In this document: positions 16,220-25,575 of the stretch, one piece after another
Layout of the letters: each line of letters opens with the position of its first letter
How positions within the stretch are numbered: position 1 is the stretch's first letter
Source of the DNA: Halioglobus sp.
GTDB taxonomy: Bacteria; Pseudomonadota; Gammaproteobacteria; Pseudomonadales; Halieaceae
Reading direction: 5' to 3'
DNA: 33,334 bases
Assembly: GCA_020443325.1 (NCBI GenBank)
Contig: JAGRIK010000020.1
Coordinates: forward strand, 1-33,334
The notes under the pieces: generated by a model
The model's database searches: none
Told to the model about the DNA's origin: nothing
The model's input: only the letters and a program-made list of their open reading frames with translations
Position numbers and translations under genes: made by a program

Positions 16220-19066
16220 TCAAGCCGCCTTGCGTCGATTCTGCTTTTTCAGCACCGGTGCAAGAAACTGCCCCGTATAGGAGCCCTTGGTCTTCGCCAC
16301 GTCCTCGGGTGTACCTTTGGCGATAATCTGGCCACCGCCACTGCCGCCCTCGGGCCCCAGATCCACGATCCAGTCAGCGGTTTTGATCACATCCAGGTTG
16401 TGTTCGATGATCACGACAGTGTTGCCGTGATCGCGCAGTCGGTGCAGCACTTCCAGTAACTGTTTGATGTCCTCGAAGTGCAGGCCTGTAGTCGGCTCAT
16501 CCAGAATGTACAGTGTCTTGCCGGTGTCCCGTTTTGACAGTTCCCGCGACAGTTTGACCCGTTGGGCCTCACCGCCGGACAGCGTGGTGGCGGCCTGCCC
16601 CAGACGAATGTAGGAGAGGCCGACGTCCACGAGGGTCTGCAGTTTCCGCGCGATAGAGGTGACGGGTTCAAAAAACGGCAGCGCGTCCTCCACGGTCATC
16701 TCCAGCACTTCATGAATATTCTTGCCCTTGTAGCGAACGTCCAGTGTTTCGCGGTTGTAGCGTCTTCCCTTGCAGATATCGCAGGCGACATAGATATCGG
16801 GAAGGAAATGCATTTGCACCTTGGTGACGCCGTCGCCCTGGCAGGCTTCGCAGCGTCCCCCCTTCACGTTGAAGCTGAAACGGCCGGGCTTGTAGCCCCT
16901 TGAGCGGGCCTCCTGTGTGCCTGCGAACAGCTCGCGTACGGGCGTAAAGATACCGGTATAGGTGGCGGGATTAGAGCGCGGTGTGCGCCCGATCGGGCTC
17001 TGGTCGATGTCGATACATTTGTCGATCTTGTCCATGCCGGTGATGGACTCAAACGGCGCGGGTGTGAGAGTGGTAGCGCCGTTCAGCTCTGTGGCTGCGA
17101 TGGGGTAGAGTGTGCTGTTGATCAGGGAGGATTTTCCCGAACCGGAAACCCCTGTGATGCAGGTTAGCAATCCCAGCGGGATTTCCAGGGTGACTGACTG
17201 CAGGTTGTTGCCGGTCGCTCCGGTCAGGACCAGTTGCTGCCGCGCATCGGGCTTGGTACGCCGCTTTGGAATGCCGATTTCACGCGCGCCGGAGAGATAG
17301 GCGCCAGTGAGTGATTGTTCAGAGTTCAGGATGTCTTCCAGCGTGCCGGACGCGACCACTTGCCCGCCGTGGATCCCGGCGCCGGGCCCTATATCAATGA
17401 TGTGGTCGGCGTTGCGGATGGCGTCCTCGTCGTGTTCCACCACCAGCACTGTATTCCCCATGTCCCTCAGGTGCGTGAGCGTCGCCAGCAGGCGTTCATT
17501 GTCGCGTTGGTGCAGGCCGATGGAGGGCTCGTCGAGAATATACATCACGCCCACGAGGCCCGCGCCGATCTGCGATGCCAGGCGGATGCGCTGCGCCTCT
17601 CCACCGGAGAGTGTTTCGGCGCTGCGATTCAGGGAGAGGTAGTTCAGGCCCACATCGACCAGGAAGCGATAGCGGGCGCGCAGCTCCTTGAGTATCTTGT
17701 CGGCGATTTCACCGAGCCGGCCTTTCAGTTTCAGTTGGTTGAAATAGGCTTCCGCCTCGCCGACGGGCATGGCGGTGATGCTGGGGAGATTGTAACCGTC
17801 AACGAATACGTGGCGTGCGTCGAGGCGCAGTCGGGTTCCTTCACAATCCGGGCAGGGTTGGGTGGCCAGATATTTGGACAGATCCTCGCGGACAGATTGT
17901 GACTCGGTGTCGCGATAGCGGCGCTCCAAATTGGGAAGAATGCCTTCAAAGACGTGTGTGCGTTTGAAGACATCCCCTCGGTCATTGATGTAGGAGAAGG
18001 CGATTTCCTGCTTGCCGCTCCCGTGCAGGATGACTTGCCTGTGCTTTTTGCTCAGCTGGTCAAAAGGTGTATCGATGTCGAAGCCGTAGTGCTCTGCCAG
18101 TGAGGTCAGCATATGGAAGTAATAGACATTCCGCCTATCCCAGCCGCGAATGGCGCCTTCTGCCAGGCTCGACTCCGGGAACAGGATCAGCCGTTCCTCG
18201 TCAAAAAATTGCTTTACGCCCAGGCCGTCGCACCCGCTGCAGGCACCCGCAGGATTGTTGAAAGAAAACATCCGGGGTTCCAGTTCATCAATGCTGTGTC
18301 CGCACTCGGGACAGGCAAAGCGGGCAGAAAAGCTCATCTCCTTGCCCTTTTCTTCCATGTAGCTGATGGATGCCTGGCCGTCAGTCAGCGCCAGGGCGGT
18401 CTCAAACGACTCCGCCAGCCGGACACCGAGGTCCTTGCGCACTTTGAAGCGGTCGACAACCACCTCAATGCGATGTTTCTTCTTTTTGTCCAGCGCGGGG
18501 GCGTCGTCGAGGTCCGTTATGATGCCGTCGATGCGCGCGCGAACAAAACCGCTGGCTCGCAGTTCCTCCAGCACATGCAGGTGTTCCCCCTTGCGGTCGC
18601 GCACTACCGTCGCCAGCAGCATGAGTTTCGTATCTTCCGGCAGGGCCAGCACCGCATCCACCATCTGGCTGACGGTTTGAGCCTGCAGGTTCAATCCGTG
18701 CTCGGGGCAGCGAGGTTCTCCCACGCGCGCGTAGAGCAGACGCAGGTAATCGTAGATCTCGGTAATCGTGCCCACCGTGGAGCGGGGGTTGTGTGAGGTG
18801 GATTTCTGCTCGATGGAAATGGCGGGCGACAGCCCCTCAATATGGTCCGTATCCGGCTTCTCCATCAGGGAGAGAAACTGCCTGGCGTAGGTCGACAGGG
18901 ACTCCACGTAGCGGCGTTGCCCCTCGGCGTAGAGCGTGTCAAACGCAAGCGAGGATTTGCCCGAGCCCGAGAGGCCGGTGATCACCACCAGTTTGTCCCG
19001 GGGGATATCGAGATCGATATTTTTGAGATTGTGGGTGCGAGCCCCGCGTATCTGGATGGTATCCAT
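16220..19066 (-). CDS. uvrA: UvrABC excision nuclease subunit A
   Basis: UvrA is a 948-residue damage-sensing ATPase of nucleotide excision repair that loads UvrB on lesions. It has two ABC modules. The first has Walker [10 protein letters not shown] (31-39), zinc finger ligands C252, C255, C276 and C279, signature [16 protein letters not shown] and Walker [11 protein letters not shown]. The second has Walker [10 protein letters not shown], a second zinc finger (CEAC ... CDIC, near 730-765), signature [16 protein letters not shown] and [11 protein letters not shown] chose the ATG at 19066 ([15 protein letters not shown]) with AGAGG just upstream, instead of the longer frame to 19132, because it matches the family start. 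It is divergent from the MFS gene. Confidence 0.98.
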   Translation of the reverse strand: MDTIQIRGARTHNLKNIDLDIPRDKLVVITGLSGSGKSSLAFDTLYAEGQRRYVESLSTYARQFLSLMEKPDTDHIEGLSPAISIEQKSTSHNPRSTVGTITEIYDYLRLLYARVGEPRCPEHGLNLQAQTVSQMVDAVLALPEDTKLMLLATVVRDRKGEHLHVLEELRASGFVRARIDGIITDLDDAPALDKKKKHRIEVVVDRFKVRKDLGVRLAESFETALALTDGQASISYMEEKGKEMSFSARFACPECGHSIDELEPRMFSFNNPAGACSGCDGLGVKQFFDEERLILFPESSLAEGAIRGWDRRNVYYFHMLTSLAEHYGFDIDTPFDQLSKKHRQVILHGSGKQEIAFSYINDRGDVFKRTHVFEGILPNLERRYRDTESQSVREDLSKYLATQPCPDCEGTRLRLDARHVFVDGYNLPSITAMPVGEAEAYFNQLKLKGRLGEIADKILKELRARYRFLVDVGLNYLSLNRSAETLSGGEAQRIRLASQIGAGLVGVMYILDEPSIGLHQRDNERLLATLTHLRDMGNTVLVVEHDEDAIRNADHIIDIGPGAGIHGGQVVASGTLEDILNSEQSLTGAYLSGAREIGIPKRRTKPDARQQLVLTGATGNNLQSVTLEIPLGLLTCITGVSGSGKSSLINSTLYPIAATELNGATTLTPAPFESITGMDKIDKCIDIDQSPIGRTPRSNPATYTGIFTPVRELFAGTQEARSRGYKPGRFSFNVKGGRCEACQGDGVTKVQMHFLPDIYVACDICKGRRYNRETLDVRYKGKNIHEVLEMTVEDALPFFEPVTSIARKLQTLVDVGLSYIRLGQAATTLSGGEAQRVKLSRELSKRDTGKTLYILDEPTTGLHFEDIKQLLEVLHRLRDHGNTVVIIEHNLDVIKTADWIVDLGPEGGSGGGQIIAKGTPEDVAKTKGSYTGQFLAPVLKKQNRRKAA

Positions 19067-19102
19067 TTGACCTCTGTCGCTGTGCCGAAACCGAAACCGA
19101 AC

Positions 19103-19132
19103 AGTATATGCCCTTAGCCGGCGGCGTGGCAA
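19103..19132 (-). promoter_or_regulatory. uvrA sigma-70 promoter
   Basis: On the minus strand TTGCCA (19132-19127), an 18-nt spacer and TATACT (19108-19103) each match consensus at five of six positions. Predicted initiation near 19096 gives a leader of about 30 nt. No canonical LexA box (CTGT-N8-ACAG) overlaps it: CTGT and ACAG occur just downstream but are spaced by 11. Confidence 0.55.
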
Positions 19133-19189
19133 AAACCGGGCTTTTTATTTCATCTGGCGGGGTTGTGTGGTGTCCCCGGCGTGGTGGAA

Positions 19190-19205
19190 CTGGTACTATT
19201 GTCAG
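19190..19205. promoter_or_regulatory. Weak LexA-like site upstream of the MFS gene
   Basis: CTG, ten bases, CAG (CTGGTACTATTGTCAG) fits the minimal LexA half-site spacing but lacks the usual T-A-rich interior and the outer T/A of CTGT...ACAG. It is 37 nt before the MFS start and about 58 bp upstream of the uvrA -35, so it is not ideally placed to control uvrA. Confidence 0.2.
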
Positions 19206-19241
19206 CTGTTTTTCCAGCGTCTTCCCGGTGAATAACCCGCA

Positions 19242-20483
19242 GTGATTACTGAACATCCCATGACAGCGCAGGAGCGCCGCTCCGTAGCTTCGCTGGCGCT
19301 CCTGTACTGCTTTCGAATGCTGGGCCTGTTCATGGTACTGCCGCTGCTGGCCCTCTATGCAGCGGACCTGCCCGGATCAACCCCCGCCCTGATCGGGCTG
19401 GCGCTCGGGACTTATGGCCTGACCCAGGCGCTGCTCCAGATTCCGCTGGGCTGGCTCTCTGACCAGATCGGCCGCAAGCCCGTTATCATTGCAGGTCTGC
19501 TCATGTTCGCACTCGGCAGCGTCATCGCAGCCCTGGCAGACAGTATGTGGGGCATTATCCTGGGGCGCACCCTGCAGGGTGCGGGTGCAATTGCCAGTAC
19601 CGTCCTGGCGCTGGTTGCAGACCTGACGCGTGAGGAGCAGCGTACCAAGGCGATGGCCGCCGTGGGGATGAGCATCGGGCTGTCTTTTGCGGTGGCCCTG
19701 GTTGTCGGCCCGGTTGTGGCGTCATTCGGGGGCCTGCCTCTTGTCTTCTGGTTTACCGCGGCACTGGCGTTCATCGGGATCGCGATCCTTGTACTGCTGG
19801 TGCCGTCCCCGCCCGATATCGGCGCCGGGGGCAGTGAGGGCAGTGAGGTTGGTGGAGCCAGCCCCAGGCTGGGCCTGATGCGGCGCAGTCTCGGGGATCG
19901 GGTGCTGTTGCGGCTCAACTTTGGCGTGTTCGTATTGCATTTCATCCTGACCGCCAGTTTCCTGGTTGTGCCGCGCTTGCTGGAGCAGTCTATGGGTGTC
20001 GATCGGGAGCATCACTGGATGGTGTATCTGCCGGTACTGGTGTTGTCTCTGGTGGGCATGGTGCCACTGATGATCATGGCGGAGCGAGGCGGGCGCCTGC
20101 AGCAAACGTTCCTGCTGGGTATTGCGCTGGTATTCGCCGCGATAGCAATGCTCGATTTCACCTCTAGCGCTCTGCTGTTCTACGGCGGCTTGTGGCTGTT
20201 CTTCGTGGGTTTCAATTACCTTGAGGCAACACTGCCCTCGCTGCTCAGCAAATCGGTCTCCGCCGGTGGCAAGGGAACGGCAATGGGTGTGTATTCCACC
20301 TTCCAGTTTATGGGCGCCTTCGCCGGCGGTGCAGGTGGCGGCTGGTTGCTGCAATATATGGGGGAATACGCGCTGACTGGCGTGTGCCTGCTGCTCGCGG
20401 CCGCCTGGTGGCTACTGGTCTTGCGTGCGCCAGTCCCGTTGGGCGGGAAAAAAGGCAGCCCCAGCCCGGTGCCGGGCATTTAG
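19242..20483 (+). CDS. MFS transporter (YajR-like, without C-terminal domain)
   Basis: This is a 413-residue, about 12-helix major facilitator protein. Motif A is clear between helices 2 and 3 (GWLSDQIGRKPVI, about 70-82) and is followed by LGRTLQGAGAIASTVLALVA, typical of drug:H+ antiporter type carriers. A Gly/Ser-rich cytoplasmic loop (about 190-210) separates the two halves. YajR of E. coli carries an extra ferredoxin-like C-terminal domain, absent here. The substrate cannot be deduced. I chose the GTG at 19242 with a weak GGTGA upstream; the ATG at 19260 is possible but has no ribosome site. The uvrA - MFS - ssb order is shared with Pseudomonas. Confidence 0.85.
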   Translation: MITEHPMTAQERRSVASLALLYCFRMLGLFMVLPLLALYAADLPGSTPALIGLALGTYGLTQALLQIPLGWLSDQIGRKPVIIAGLLMFALGSVIAALADSMWGIILGRTLQGAGAIASTVLALVADLTREEQRTKAMAAVGMSIGLSFAVALVVGPVVASFGGLPLVFWFTAALAFIGIAILVLLVPSPPDIGAGGSEGSEVGGASPRLGLMRRSLGDRVLLRLNFGVFVLHFILTASFLVVPRLLEQSMGVDREHHWMVYLPVLVLSLVGMVPLMIMAERGGRLQQTFLLGIALVFAAIAMLDFTSSALLFYGGLWLFFVGFNYLEATLPSLLSKSVSAGGKGTAMGVYSTFQFMGAFAGGAGGGWLLQYMGEYALTGVCLLLAAAWWLLVLRAPVPLGGKKGSPSPVPGI

Positions 20484-20582
20484 GGCCGACGGGGCGCAGA
20501 GTATCCGCGCCGGTTCGTGCCTCCCCGAAAGCTGATTTGATGGACAATGGCGGGTGATGTTGTCGCAATTACAAGAGTGGAT

Positions 20583-20591
20583 TGCTATAGT
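20583..20591 (+). promoter_or_regulatory. Possible extended -10 promoter of ssb
   Basis: TGCTATAGT is an extended -10 (TGn plus five of six of TATAAT). No convincing -35 is seen. Initiation near 20598 would give a leader of about 40 nt to the ssb ATG. Confidence 0.4.
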
Positions 20592-20637
20592 CGATCCCAA
20601 ATCCGTACTGAATATGCAGAATTAATGAGGAAAGTTT

Positions 20638-21147
20638 ATGGCCGCACGGGGCATTAACAAAGTCATCCTGGTAGGTAACCTGGGCAATGATCCGGAAGTC
20701 CGCCACACGGCGAACGGCACAGCTGTCACGACGATCTCCGTCGCCACCGGAGAAACGTGGAAAGACAAGCAGACCGGGCAACCGCAGGAGCGGACAGAGT
20801 GGCATCGTGTGGTGTTTTTCAATCGTCTCGCGGAGATCGCCGGGGAGTATTTGCGCAAGGGCTCCAAAGTGTATGTGGAGGGCAGCATACGCACGCAAAA
20901 ATGGCAGGATAAGGAGGGCCAGGATCGCTATACCACTGAGATCGTGGCCAATGAAATGCAGATGCTCGACAGCCGTGGCGCCGGCCAGGGTGGTGACGGT
21001 CAATCAAGCTACAGCCAGTCAGGCTACGGCGAGCAACAGCGAGCGCCGCAGTCCAGTGGACCGCGTTCTGGGGGTGCGTCCCAGCCGCAGGGCGGTGGTG
21101 CCCCCGCTACCGATTACAGCAACTTCGATGATGACATCCCGTTCTGA
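20638..21147 (+). CDS. ssb: Single-stranded DNA-binding protein
   Basis: SSB is a 169-residue tetrameric protein that coats single-stranded DNA in replication, repair and recombination. The OB fold occupies about 1-110 ([60 protein letters not shown]). A Gln/Ser/Gly-rich disordered linker follows (about 114-158), then the acidic partner-binding tip DDDIPF at the very end. GAGGAAA precedes the ATG. The CTG-AATATG-CAG sequence just upstream is too short to be a LexA box. Confidence 0.98.
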   Translation: MAARGINKVILVGNLGNDPEVRHTANGTAVTTISVATGETWKDKQTGQPQERTEWHRVVFFNRLAEIAGEYLRKGSKVYVEGSIRTQKWQDKEGQDRYTTEIVANEMQMLDSRGAGQGGDGQSSYSQSGYGEQQRAPQSSGPRSGGASQPQGGGAPATDYSNFDDDIPF

Positions 21148-21182
21148 CGCGTATTTGCCAGGTATCAGGCCAATAGGGTTGA

Positions 21183-22079
21183 GTGGGTGGAACGGCTAAG
21201 GTGCGCGTACTCATATTGGGATCCGATACGCCTCTGGGGATGGCGCTGTTGCAGCGCCAGGCGCTGCAGGGGCGCCATGAATTAGTACCGATGAGCCGAT
21301 CGGCCTGTCGCTGGAAAAGCGAGCGGCAGGCGAAGAAGAGCGTCTCCCGGGCCAAGAGCGATATCGTGGTAGACGTGCGTATCGAAGCGGCCGGTGATGG
21401 CGGTATCCAGATCCAGGAACTCGATTTGCAGCGCTGTCACTGGGTGGCCAAGAGCTGCCAGCGGACCAGTACTGCGTATCTTTATGTCTCCAGTTCCAGG
21501 GTGTTCTCCGGCCAGTTGCATCGCCCCTATGTTGAGCAGGATCCGCCGGATAACGAGGAGAACGTGGGAGAACTGTTGGCGCGCGCGGAGCACACGGTTG
21601 CTGAAGCCTGCGCCCGTCATCTGATCCTGCGTTTTGGCCCGATATTCTCGTACGAGGGATCGAACCTCATTACGCAGATGCTGGGGCCCCTGCGCGAGGG
21701 TGACAGCCTCATCCTGGACAACAACCTGCGCGGTTGCCCGGTGGCTGCCGATGATGGCGCGAGGGTCATACTGGCCATCCTGGACCAGTTGGGCACTGGG
21801 CTGGAGCCCTGGGGTATCTACAATTACGGCAGTTCAGATACGGCGACCTATTACGAGTTTGCGGAGGCCCTGCTGGCGGCGGCCTCGCAGTTTTCCGAGT
21901 TCAGCTCGTCAGCGGTGCAACTGGAGCGCGAGCCAGAGGGCTTGCCGCCGCTGAGCAGGACGCTCAACTGCAGCAAGATTCGCAATACGTTTGCCATCAG
22001 GCAGGTACCCTGGCGCAGCGCGATCGGTGATCTGGTGAAGCATTATTACGAACAACAAGAGGAGGCCCGACATGGCTAA
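21183..22079 (+). CDS. Degenerate extended-SDR / RmlD-like sugar-nucleotide-binding protein
   Basis: This is a 298-residue protein resembling dTDP-4-dehydrorhamnose reductase-type extended SDRs. A Rossmann-like start VRVLILGSDTPLGMALL (7-23), strand AYLYVSSSRVFSG (98-110), PYVEQDPP (115-122) and HLILRFGPIFSYEGSN (146-161) follow the RmlD pattern in order. The glycine-rich motif lacks the usual first GxxG, and where YxxxK is expected (about 127-137) the sequence reads NVGELLARAEH with neither Tyr nor Lys. Catalysis is therefore doubtful. The start is GTG at 21183, just after an in-frame stop, with AGGG 5 nt upstream; GTG at 21201 is possible. Its end overlaps moaB by 8 nt, so the two are probably translationally coupled. 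Confidence 0.7.
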   Translation: MGGTAKVRVLILGSDTPLGMALLQRQALQGRHELVPMSRSACRWKSERQAKKSVSRAKSDIVVDVRIEAAGDGGIQIQELDLQRCHWVAKSCQRTSTAYLYVSSSRVFSGQLHRPYVEQDPPDNEENVGELLARAEHTVAEACARHLILRFGPIFSYEGSNLITQMLGPLREGDSLILDNNLRGCPVAADDGARVILAILDQLGTGLEPWGIYNYGSSDTATYYEFAEALLAAASQFSEFSSSAVQLEREPEGLPPLSRTLNCSKIRNTFAIRQVPWRSAIGDLVKHYYEQQEEARHG

Positions 22080-22599
22080 TGTGGACGGCGATATGGGGCA
22101 CTTGTCGATCGCCGTGTTAACGGTGTCTGATACCCGCACGCGTGAAAATGATACCTCCGGCGACTACCTGGCACAGGCGCTGCAAGAGGAGGGGCATCAC
22201 ACCGCTGCCAGGGTGATTGTCCGTGACGATATTTACCAGATACGCGCTACGCTGTCTGCGTGGATAGCGGATGCGAAAATCAACGCGGTACTCATCACCG
22301 GGGGCACGGGTTTTTCCGGGCGGGATTCTACCCCCGAGGCCGTTCTGCCCCTGTTTGACAAAGAGGTCGATGGTTTTGGTGAGGTGTTTCGCGCGCTCTC
22401 GTTCAGCGAGATCGGCTCCTCCACCATCCAGTCTCGCGCGGTGGCAGGGTTTGCGAACGATACCGTTATCTTCTGTATGCCGGGCTCCACGGGTGCCTGC
22501 AAGACCGCCTGGAACGGCATAATCCGCGAACAGTTGGACAGCCGTCACCGGCCCTGTAATTTTGTCGGCGTACTCGGGGTCAGGGAAGCGAACGAGTGA
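22072..22599 (+). CDS. moaB: Molybdenum cofactor biosynthesis protein B
   Basis: This is a 175-residue MogA/MoaB-fold protein of the molybdenum cofactor pathway; family members bind or adenylylate molybdopterin. The binding motifs VLITGGTGFSGRDSTPEA (about 73-90) and the later VIFCMPGSTGACKTAWN are present, as is SSTIQSRAVAG in between. The SSTIQSR stretch and length favour MoaB over MogA, though the two are hard to separate by eye. GAGGAGG precedes the ATG. moeA overlaps its end by 4 nt. Confidence 0.92.
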   Translation: MANVDGDMGHLSIAVLTVSDTRTRENDTSGDYLAQALQEEGHHTAARVIVRDDIYQIRATLSAWIADAKINAVLITGGTGFSGRDSTPEAVLPLFDKEVDGFGEVFRALSFSEIGSSTIQSRAVAGFANDTVIFCMPGSTGACKTAWNGIIREQLDSRHRPCNFVGVLGVREANE

Positions 22600-23804
22600 G
22601 TCCTCTGCTGCCGGTTGCGGAGGCCGTAGCGCGGGTTCTTGCGCTTGTTCGCCCGGTGTCCGACGTCATTGAGCTGCCCCTGTTGGAGGCGCTGGGCCTG
22701 GTGTTGGCGAGCGATGTTATATCTCCGCTGGATGTGCCGCCCCTGGACAACAGCGCGATGGACGGCTATGCGTTGCGCGCACATGAGGCCCACCAGGCCC
22801 TGCCCGTGAGCCAGCGTATTCCCGCCGGTACTGTCGGCACCGCCCTGGGTGTCGGCACTGCCGCGAGAATTTTTACCGGCGCGCCGATTCCACCGGGTGC
22901 GGACGCCGTGGTGATGCAGGAAGACTGTACGGAGTCGGCTGGAAACGTCACGGTGTCGGGTGTTGTCACGGTTGGGCAGAACATTCGCCCGCGTGGCCAG
23001 GATATTGCCGCCGGTGAAACAGTCCTGGCGGCTGGCCGCGTACTGCGCCCGCAGGATCTGGGCTTGCTGGCGTCCATTGGTTGCAGTACCGCGCGTGTCT
23101 ATCGCCCGTTGCGGGTGGCCGTCCTGTCAACGGGCGACGAACTGGTTGAGCCCGGCAGCGATGAGCCCGCGGATGGCGCCATTTATAACTCCAATCGCTA
23201 TACGCTGGCGGGATTGCTGCGTGTCCTCAATCTGGGATTTGTTGACTGCGGCATCGTTGCAGACACGCCGCAGGCGACCGCAGAGGCCCTGCTGGATGCC
23301 GCCGCGCGCGCGGACTGCGTCATTACCACGGGTGGCGTTTCTGTGGGGGAGGAAGATCACGTTCGGGCCCAGGTCGAGCGGCTCGGTCGGCTGGACCTCT
23401 GGAAACTCGCGATAAAGCCGGGTAAGCCGCTGGCTTTCGGCAGTATCGGCGAAACGCCATTTATCGGTCTGCCGGGCAACCCGACTTCCGTATTCGTTAC
23501 TTTCTGCCTGGTCGCCAGGCCTTTCCTGTTAAAGATGCAGGGTGTTGCCGAGTCAGAACCACTGCGCCTGCAGGCCCGAGCGGCTTTTTCCGTCGCAAGG
23601 CCTGGCACACGCCAGGACTACCTGCGGGTTACACTGGAGAACACGCCCCAGGGCCTGCAGGCCCGTCGGTACGCCAACCAGAGCTCCGGTGTGCTCAGCT
23701 CGGTGAGTCACAGCAACGCGCTGGCAATCATTCCGGTTGGCGCCACAGTGGAGCCGGGCGATACGGTGGAGGTTATGCTGCTGGATCTGGCAATTCGCGG
23801 ATAA
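22596..23804 (+). CDS. moeA: Molybdopterin molybdenumtransferase MoeA
   Basis: MoeA is a 402-residue enzyme that inserts molybdate into adenylylated molybdopterin. The order of motifs is LPLLEALGLVLASDVISPLD near the N-terminus, PLDNSAMDGYALRA, FTGAPIPPGADAVVMQED, VLSTGDELVEPG, TTGGVSVGEEDHV and PLAFGSIGETPFIGLPGNPT, all typical. The start is GTG inside the moaB stop (GTGA). The gene ends 24 nt before the convergent fabB; the palindrome CGACGCGTCG lies in that gap but has no T-run. Confidence 0.96.
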   Translation: MSPLLPVAEAVARVLALVRPVSDVIELPLLEALGLVLASDVISPLDVPPLDNSAMDGYALRAHEAHQALPVSQRIPAGTVGTALGVGTAARIFTGAPIPPGADAVVMQEDCTESAGNVTVSGVVTVGQNIRPRGQDIAAGETVLAAGRVLRPQDLGLLASIGCSTARVYRPLRVAVLSTGDELVEPGSDEPADGAIYNSNRYTLAGLLRVLNLGFVDCGIVADTPQATAEALLDAAARADCVITTGGVSVGEEDHVRAQVERLGRLDLWKLAIKPGKPLAFGSIGETPFIGLPGNPTSVFVTFCLVARPFLLKMQGVAESEPLRLQARAAFSVARPGTRQDYLRVTLENTPQGLQARRYANQSSGVLSSVSHSNALAIIPVGATVEPGDTVEVMLLDLAIRG

Positions 23805-23828
23805 AGCCTCGCAACGACGCGTCGCGCT

Positions 23829-25055
23829 TCAGTCGGTATATTTCTGGAAAACCAGCGACGCGTTAGTGCCACCAAAACCAAAGCTGTTGGACATGACCCG
23901 CTGCAGGTCGACGTTGTCGTGGCGGGTGATGGCAATGGGTAGCCCGGCGGCCTCGGGATCCAGCTCTTCGATATTGGCCGAGGCGGCAATGAAGTTGCGC
24001 TGCTGCATCAGCAGGGAGTAAATGGCCTCCTGCACGCCGGCTGCGCCCAGTGAATGCCCGGACAGGGATTTGGTCGAGCCGATCACCGGAATAGTCGCCT
24101 GCCCCTCGTAAACGGTGCGAACGGCCTTCAATTCCTGGATGTCGCCCGCGGGGGTGCTGGTGCCGTGTGCGTTAATGTAATCCACCGGGCCATCGACAGT
24201 GCTGAGCGCCTGTTGCATGCAACGCACAGCTCCCTCACCGGATGGCGCGACCATGTCGTATCCGTCAGACGTGGCGCCGTAGCCAACCAGCTCAGCGTAG
24301 ATTTTTGCACCCCGGGCTTTCGCGTGCTCCAGTTCCTCCACGACCAGCATGCCGCCACCACCGGCTATAACGAAACCGTCGCGGTTGGCGTCATAGGCGC
24401 GCGAGGCTTTTGCCGGCGTGTCGTTGTATTTTGTCGACAGTGCGCCCATCGCATCGAACAGGCAGCTGAGTGTCCAGTGCAACTCTTCACCGCCGCCGGC
24501 GAAAACCAGATCCTGCTTACCCAGCTGGATCTGTTCCATGGCGTTGCCGATACAGTGCGCGCTGGTTGAGCAGGCCGACGAAATGGAATAATTCACGCCC
24601 TTTATTTTAAACGGCGTGGCGAGACAGGCCGAGACAGTGCTGCCCATTGTCTGGGTGACCCTGTAGGGTCCGACACGACGCAGGCCCCGCTCACGCAATA
24701 TGTCGGACGCCTCTACCTGGTTTGAGGAAGAAGCGCCGCCAGAGCCGGCGATTATCCCGGTGCGTACGTTGGAGATAACGTCTGGCGTCAGGCCGGCATC
24801 ATCAATCGCCTGCTGCATTGCGATGTAGGCATAGGCCGCCGCATCACCCATGAAGCGCAACTGTTTGCGATCGATGTGCGCGGCGATATCGATATCCGGC
24901 GCCCCGGACACGTGCGATCGCATACCGATATCAATCTGTTCCTGGTTCAGGCTGATGCCTGAGCGACCTTCAAAAAGGGACTCAGAGACGCTGTCCGCGT
25001 CGTTACCCAGGCAAGAGACAATACCCAGTCCTGTGATGACTACTCTTTTTCCCAT
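23829..25055 (-). CDS. fabB: 3-oxoacyl-ACP synthase I (KAS I)
   Basis: FabB is a 408-residue condensing enzyme needed to elongate unsaturated acyl chains downstream of FabA. The catalytic Cys162 lies in [13 protein letters not shown]. Two histidines follow in [11 protein letters not shown] (His297) and [11 protein letters not shown] (His334), with Lys329 just before the latter. [14 protein letters not shown] ends the domain. Length and motifs are normal, with no sign of decay. It starts 4 nt after the fabA stop, behind GGAG at about 18 nt, so expression probably depends on the fabA transcript. Confidence 0.97.
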   Translation of the reverse strand: MGKRVVITGLGIVSCLGNDADSVSESLFEGRSGISLNQEQIDIGMRSHVSGAPDIDIAAHIDRKQLRFMGDAAAYAYIAMQQAIDDAGLTPDVISNVRTGIIAGSGGASSSNQVEASDILRERGLRRVGPYRVTQTMGSTVSACLATPFKIKGVNYSISSACSTSAHCIGNAMEQIQLGKQDLVFAGGGEELHWTLSCLFDAMGALSTKYNDTPAKASRAYDANRDGFVIAGGGGMLVVEELEHAKARGAKIYAELVGYGATSDGYDMVAPSGEGAVRCMQQALSTVDGPVDYINAHGTSTPAGDIQELKAVRTVYEGQATIPVIGSTKSLSGHSLGAAGVQEAIYSLLMQQRNFIAASANIEELDPEAAGLPIAITRHDNVDLQRVMSNSFGFGGTNASLVFQKYTD

Positions 25056-25059
25056 AGGG

Positions 25060-25575
25060 CTAGAAAGACTCCGTTGATTTGAAGAGGCCGACTCTCAAGT
25101 CTTTTGCGGTATAAATCTCTTTGCCGTCTACCGAAAGACTGCCATCGGCCATTCCCATGATCAGTTTGCGCTCGATGACGCGCCTGATGTTGATGTTATA
25201 GACTATTTTGGTGGCGCTTGGCAGTATCTGGCCGCTGAATTTTACCTCACCGCATCCCAGTGCGCGCCCGCGCCCCGGATTTCCCCGCCACCCCAGGAAA
25301 AATCCCACGAGTTGCCACATGGCGTCAAGGCCCAGGCAGCCGGGCATAACCGGGTCGCCGGGGAAGTGGCACTGGAAAAACCAGAGATCGGGATTGATAT
25401 CCAGTTACGCGATTTTCTCATTTTGTCCATAATCGTTGCCGTCGGAACTTATATGGGCAATTCGGTCGATCATCAGCATGTTGTCAGTGGGTAGTTGGGC
25501 ATTGCCAGGACCGAAGAGCTCACCGTTGCCGCATGCAATCAGGTCATCCTTGGAGTAAGTGCTTTTCGCGATCAT
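25060..25575 (-). pseudogene. fabA: fabA with an in-frame TAA at codon 57 (3-hydroxydecanoyl-ACP dehydratase/isomerase)
   Basis: FabA makes the cis-3 double bond that starts unsaturated fatty acid synthesis. Read from the ATG at 25575, the frame runs 171 codons, the usual FabA length, with TAA as codon 57 (25407-25405). Before it: [20 protein letters not shown] and NMLMIDR. After it, in the same frame: [20 protein letters not shown] (58-77), [19 protein letters not shown] and the normal C-terminus GLFKSTESF. Catalytic His70 and Asp84 lie after the stop. The internal ATG at 25347 starts beyond His70, so reinitiation there could not give an active enzyme. E. coli and P. aeruginosa FabA have Glu here (from memory). 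There is no frameshift or other decay; either a recent mutation, readthrough or a sequence error is possible. Confidence 0.9.

Noticed and set aside
16088-16459. 123-residue open frame between the repeat and uvrA
   Set aside because: Starts inside hairpin A and overlaps the uvrA 3' end antisense; no family resemblance.
18113-18796. 227-residue open frame on the plus strand inside uvrA (also 17315-17902)
   Set aside because: Antisense to conserved uvrA codons, no family resemblance, explained by high-GC codon bias of the opposite strand.
20611-20622. CTG-AATATG-CAG upstream of ssb as a LexA box
   Set aside because: The half-sites are six bases apart, not ten.
25405-25407. Selenocysteine or pyrrolysine recoding at the fabA stop
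   Set aside because: The codon is TAA; those systems use TGA and TAG, and no SECIS-like hairpin was seen after it.
25242-25430. A frameshift as the cause of the fabA split
   Set aside because: Codon-by-codon reading shows both halves in the same frame separated only by TAA; the open frame at 25242-25430 is in another frame and is not FabA.
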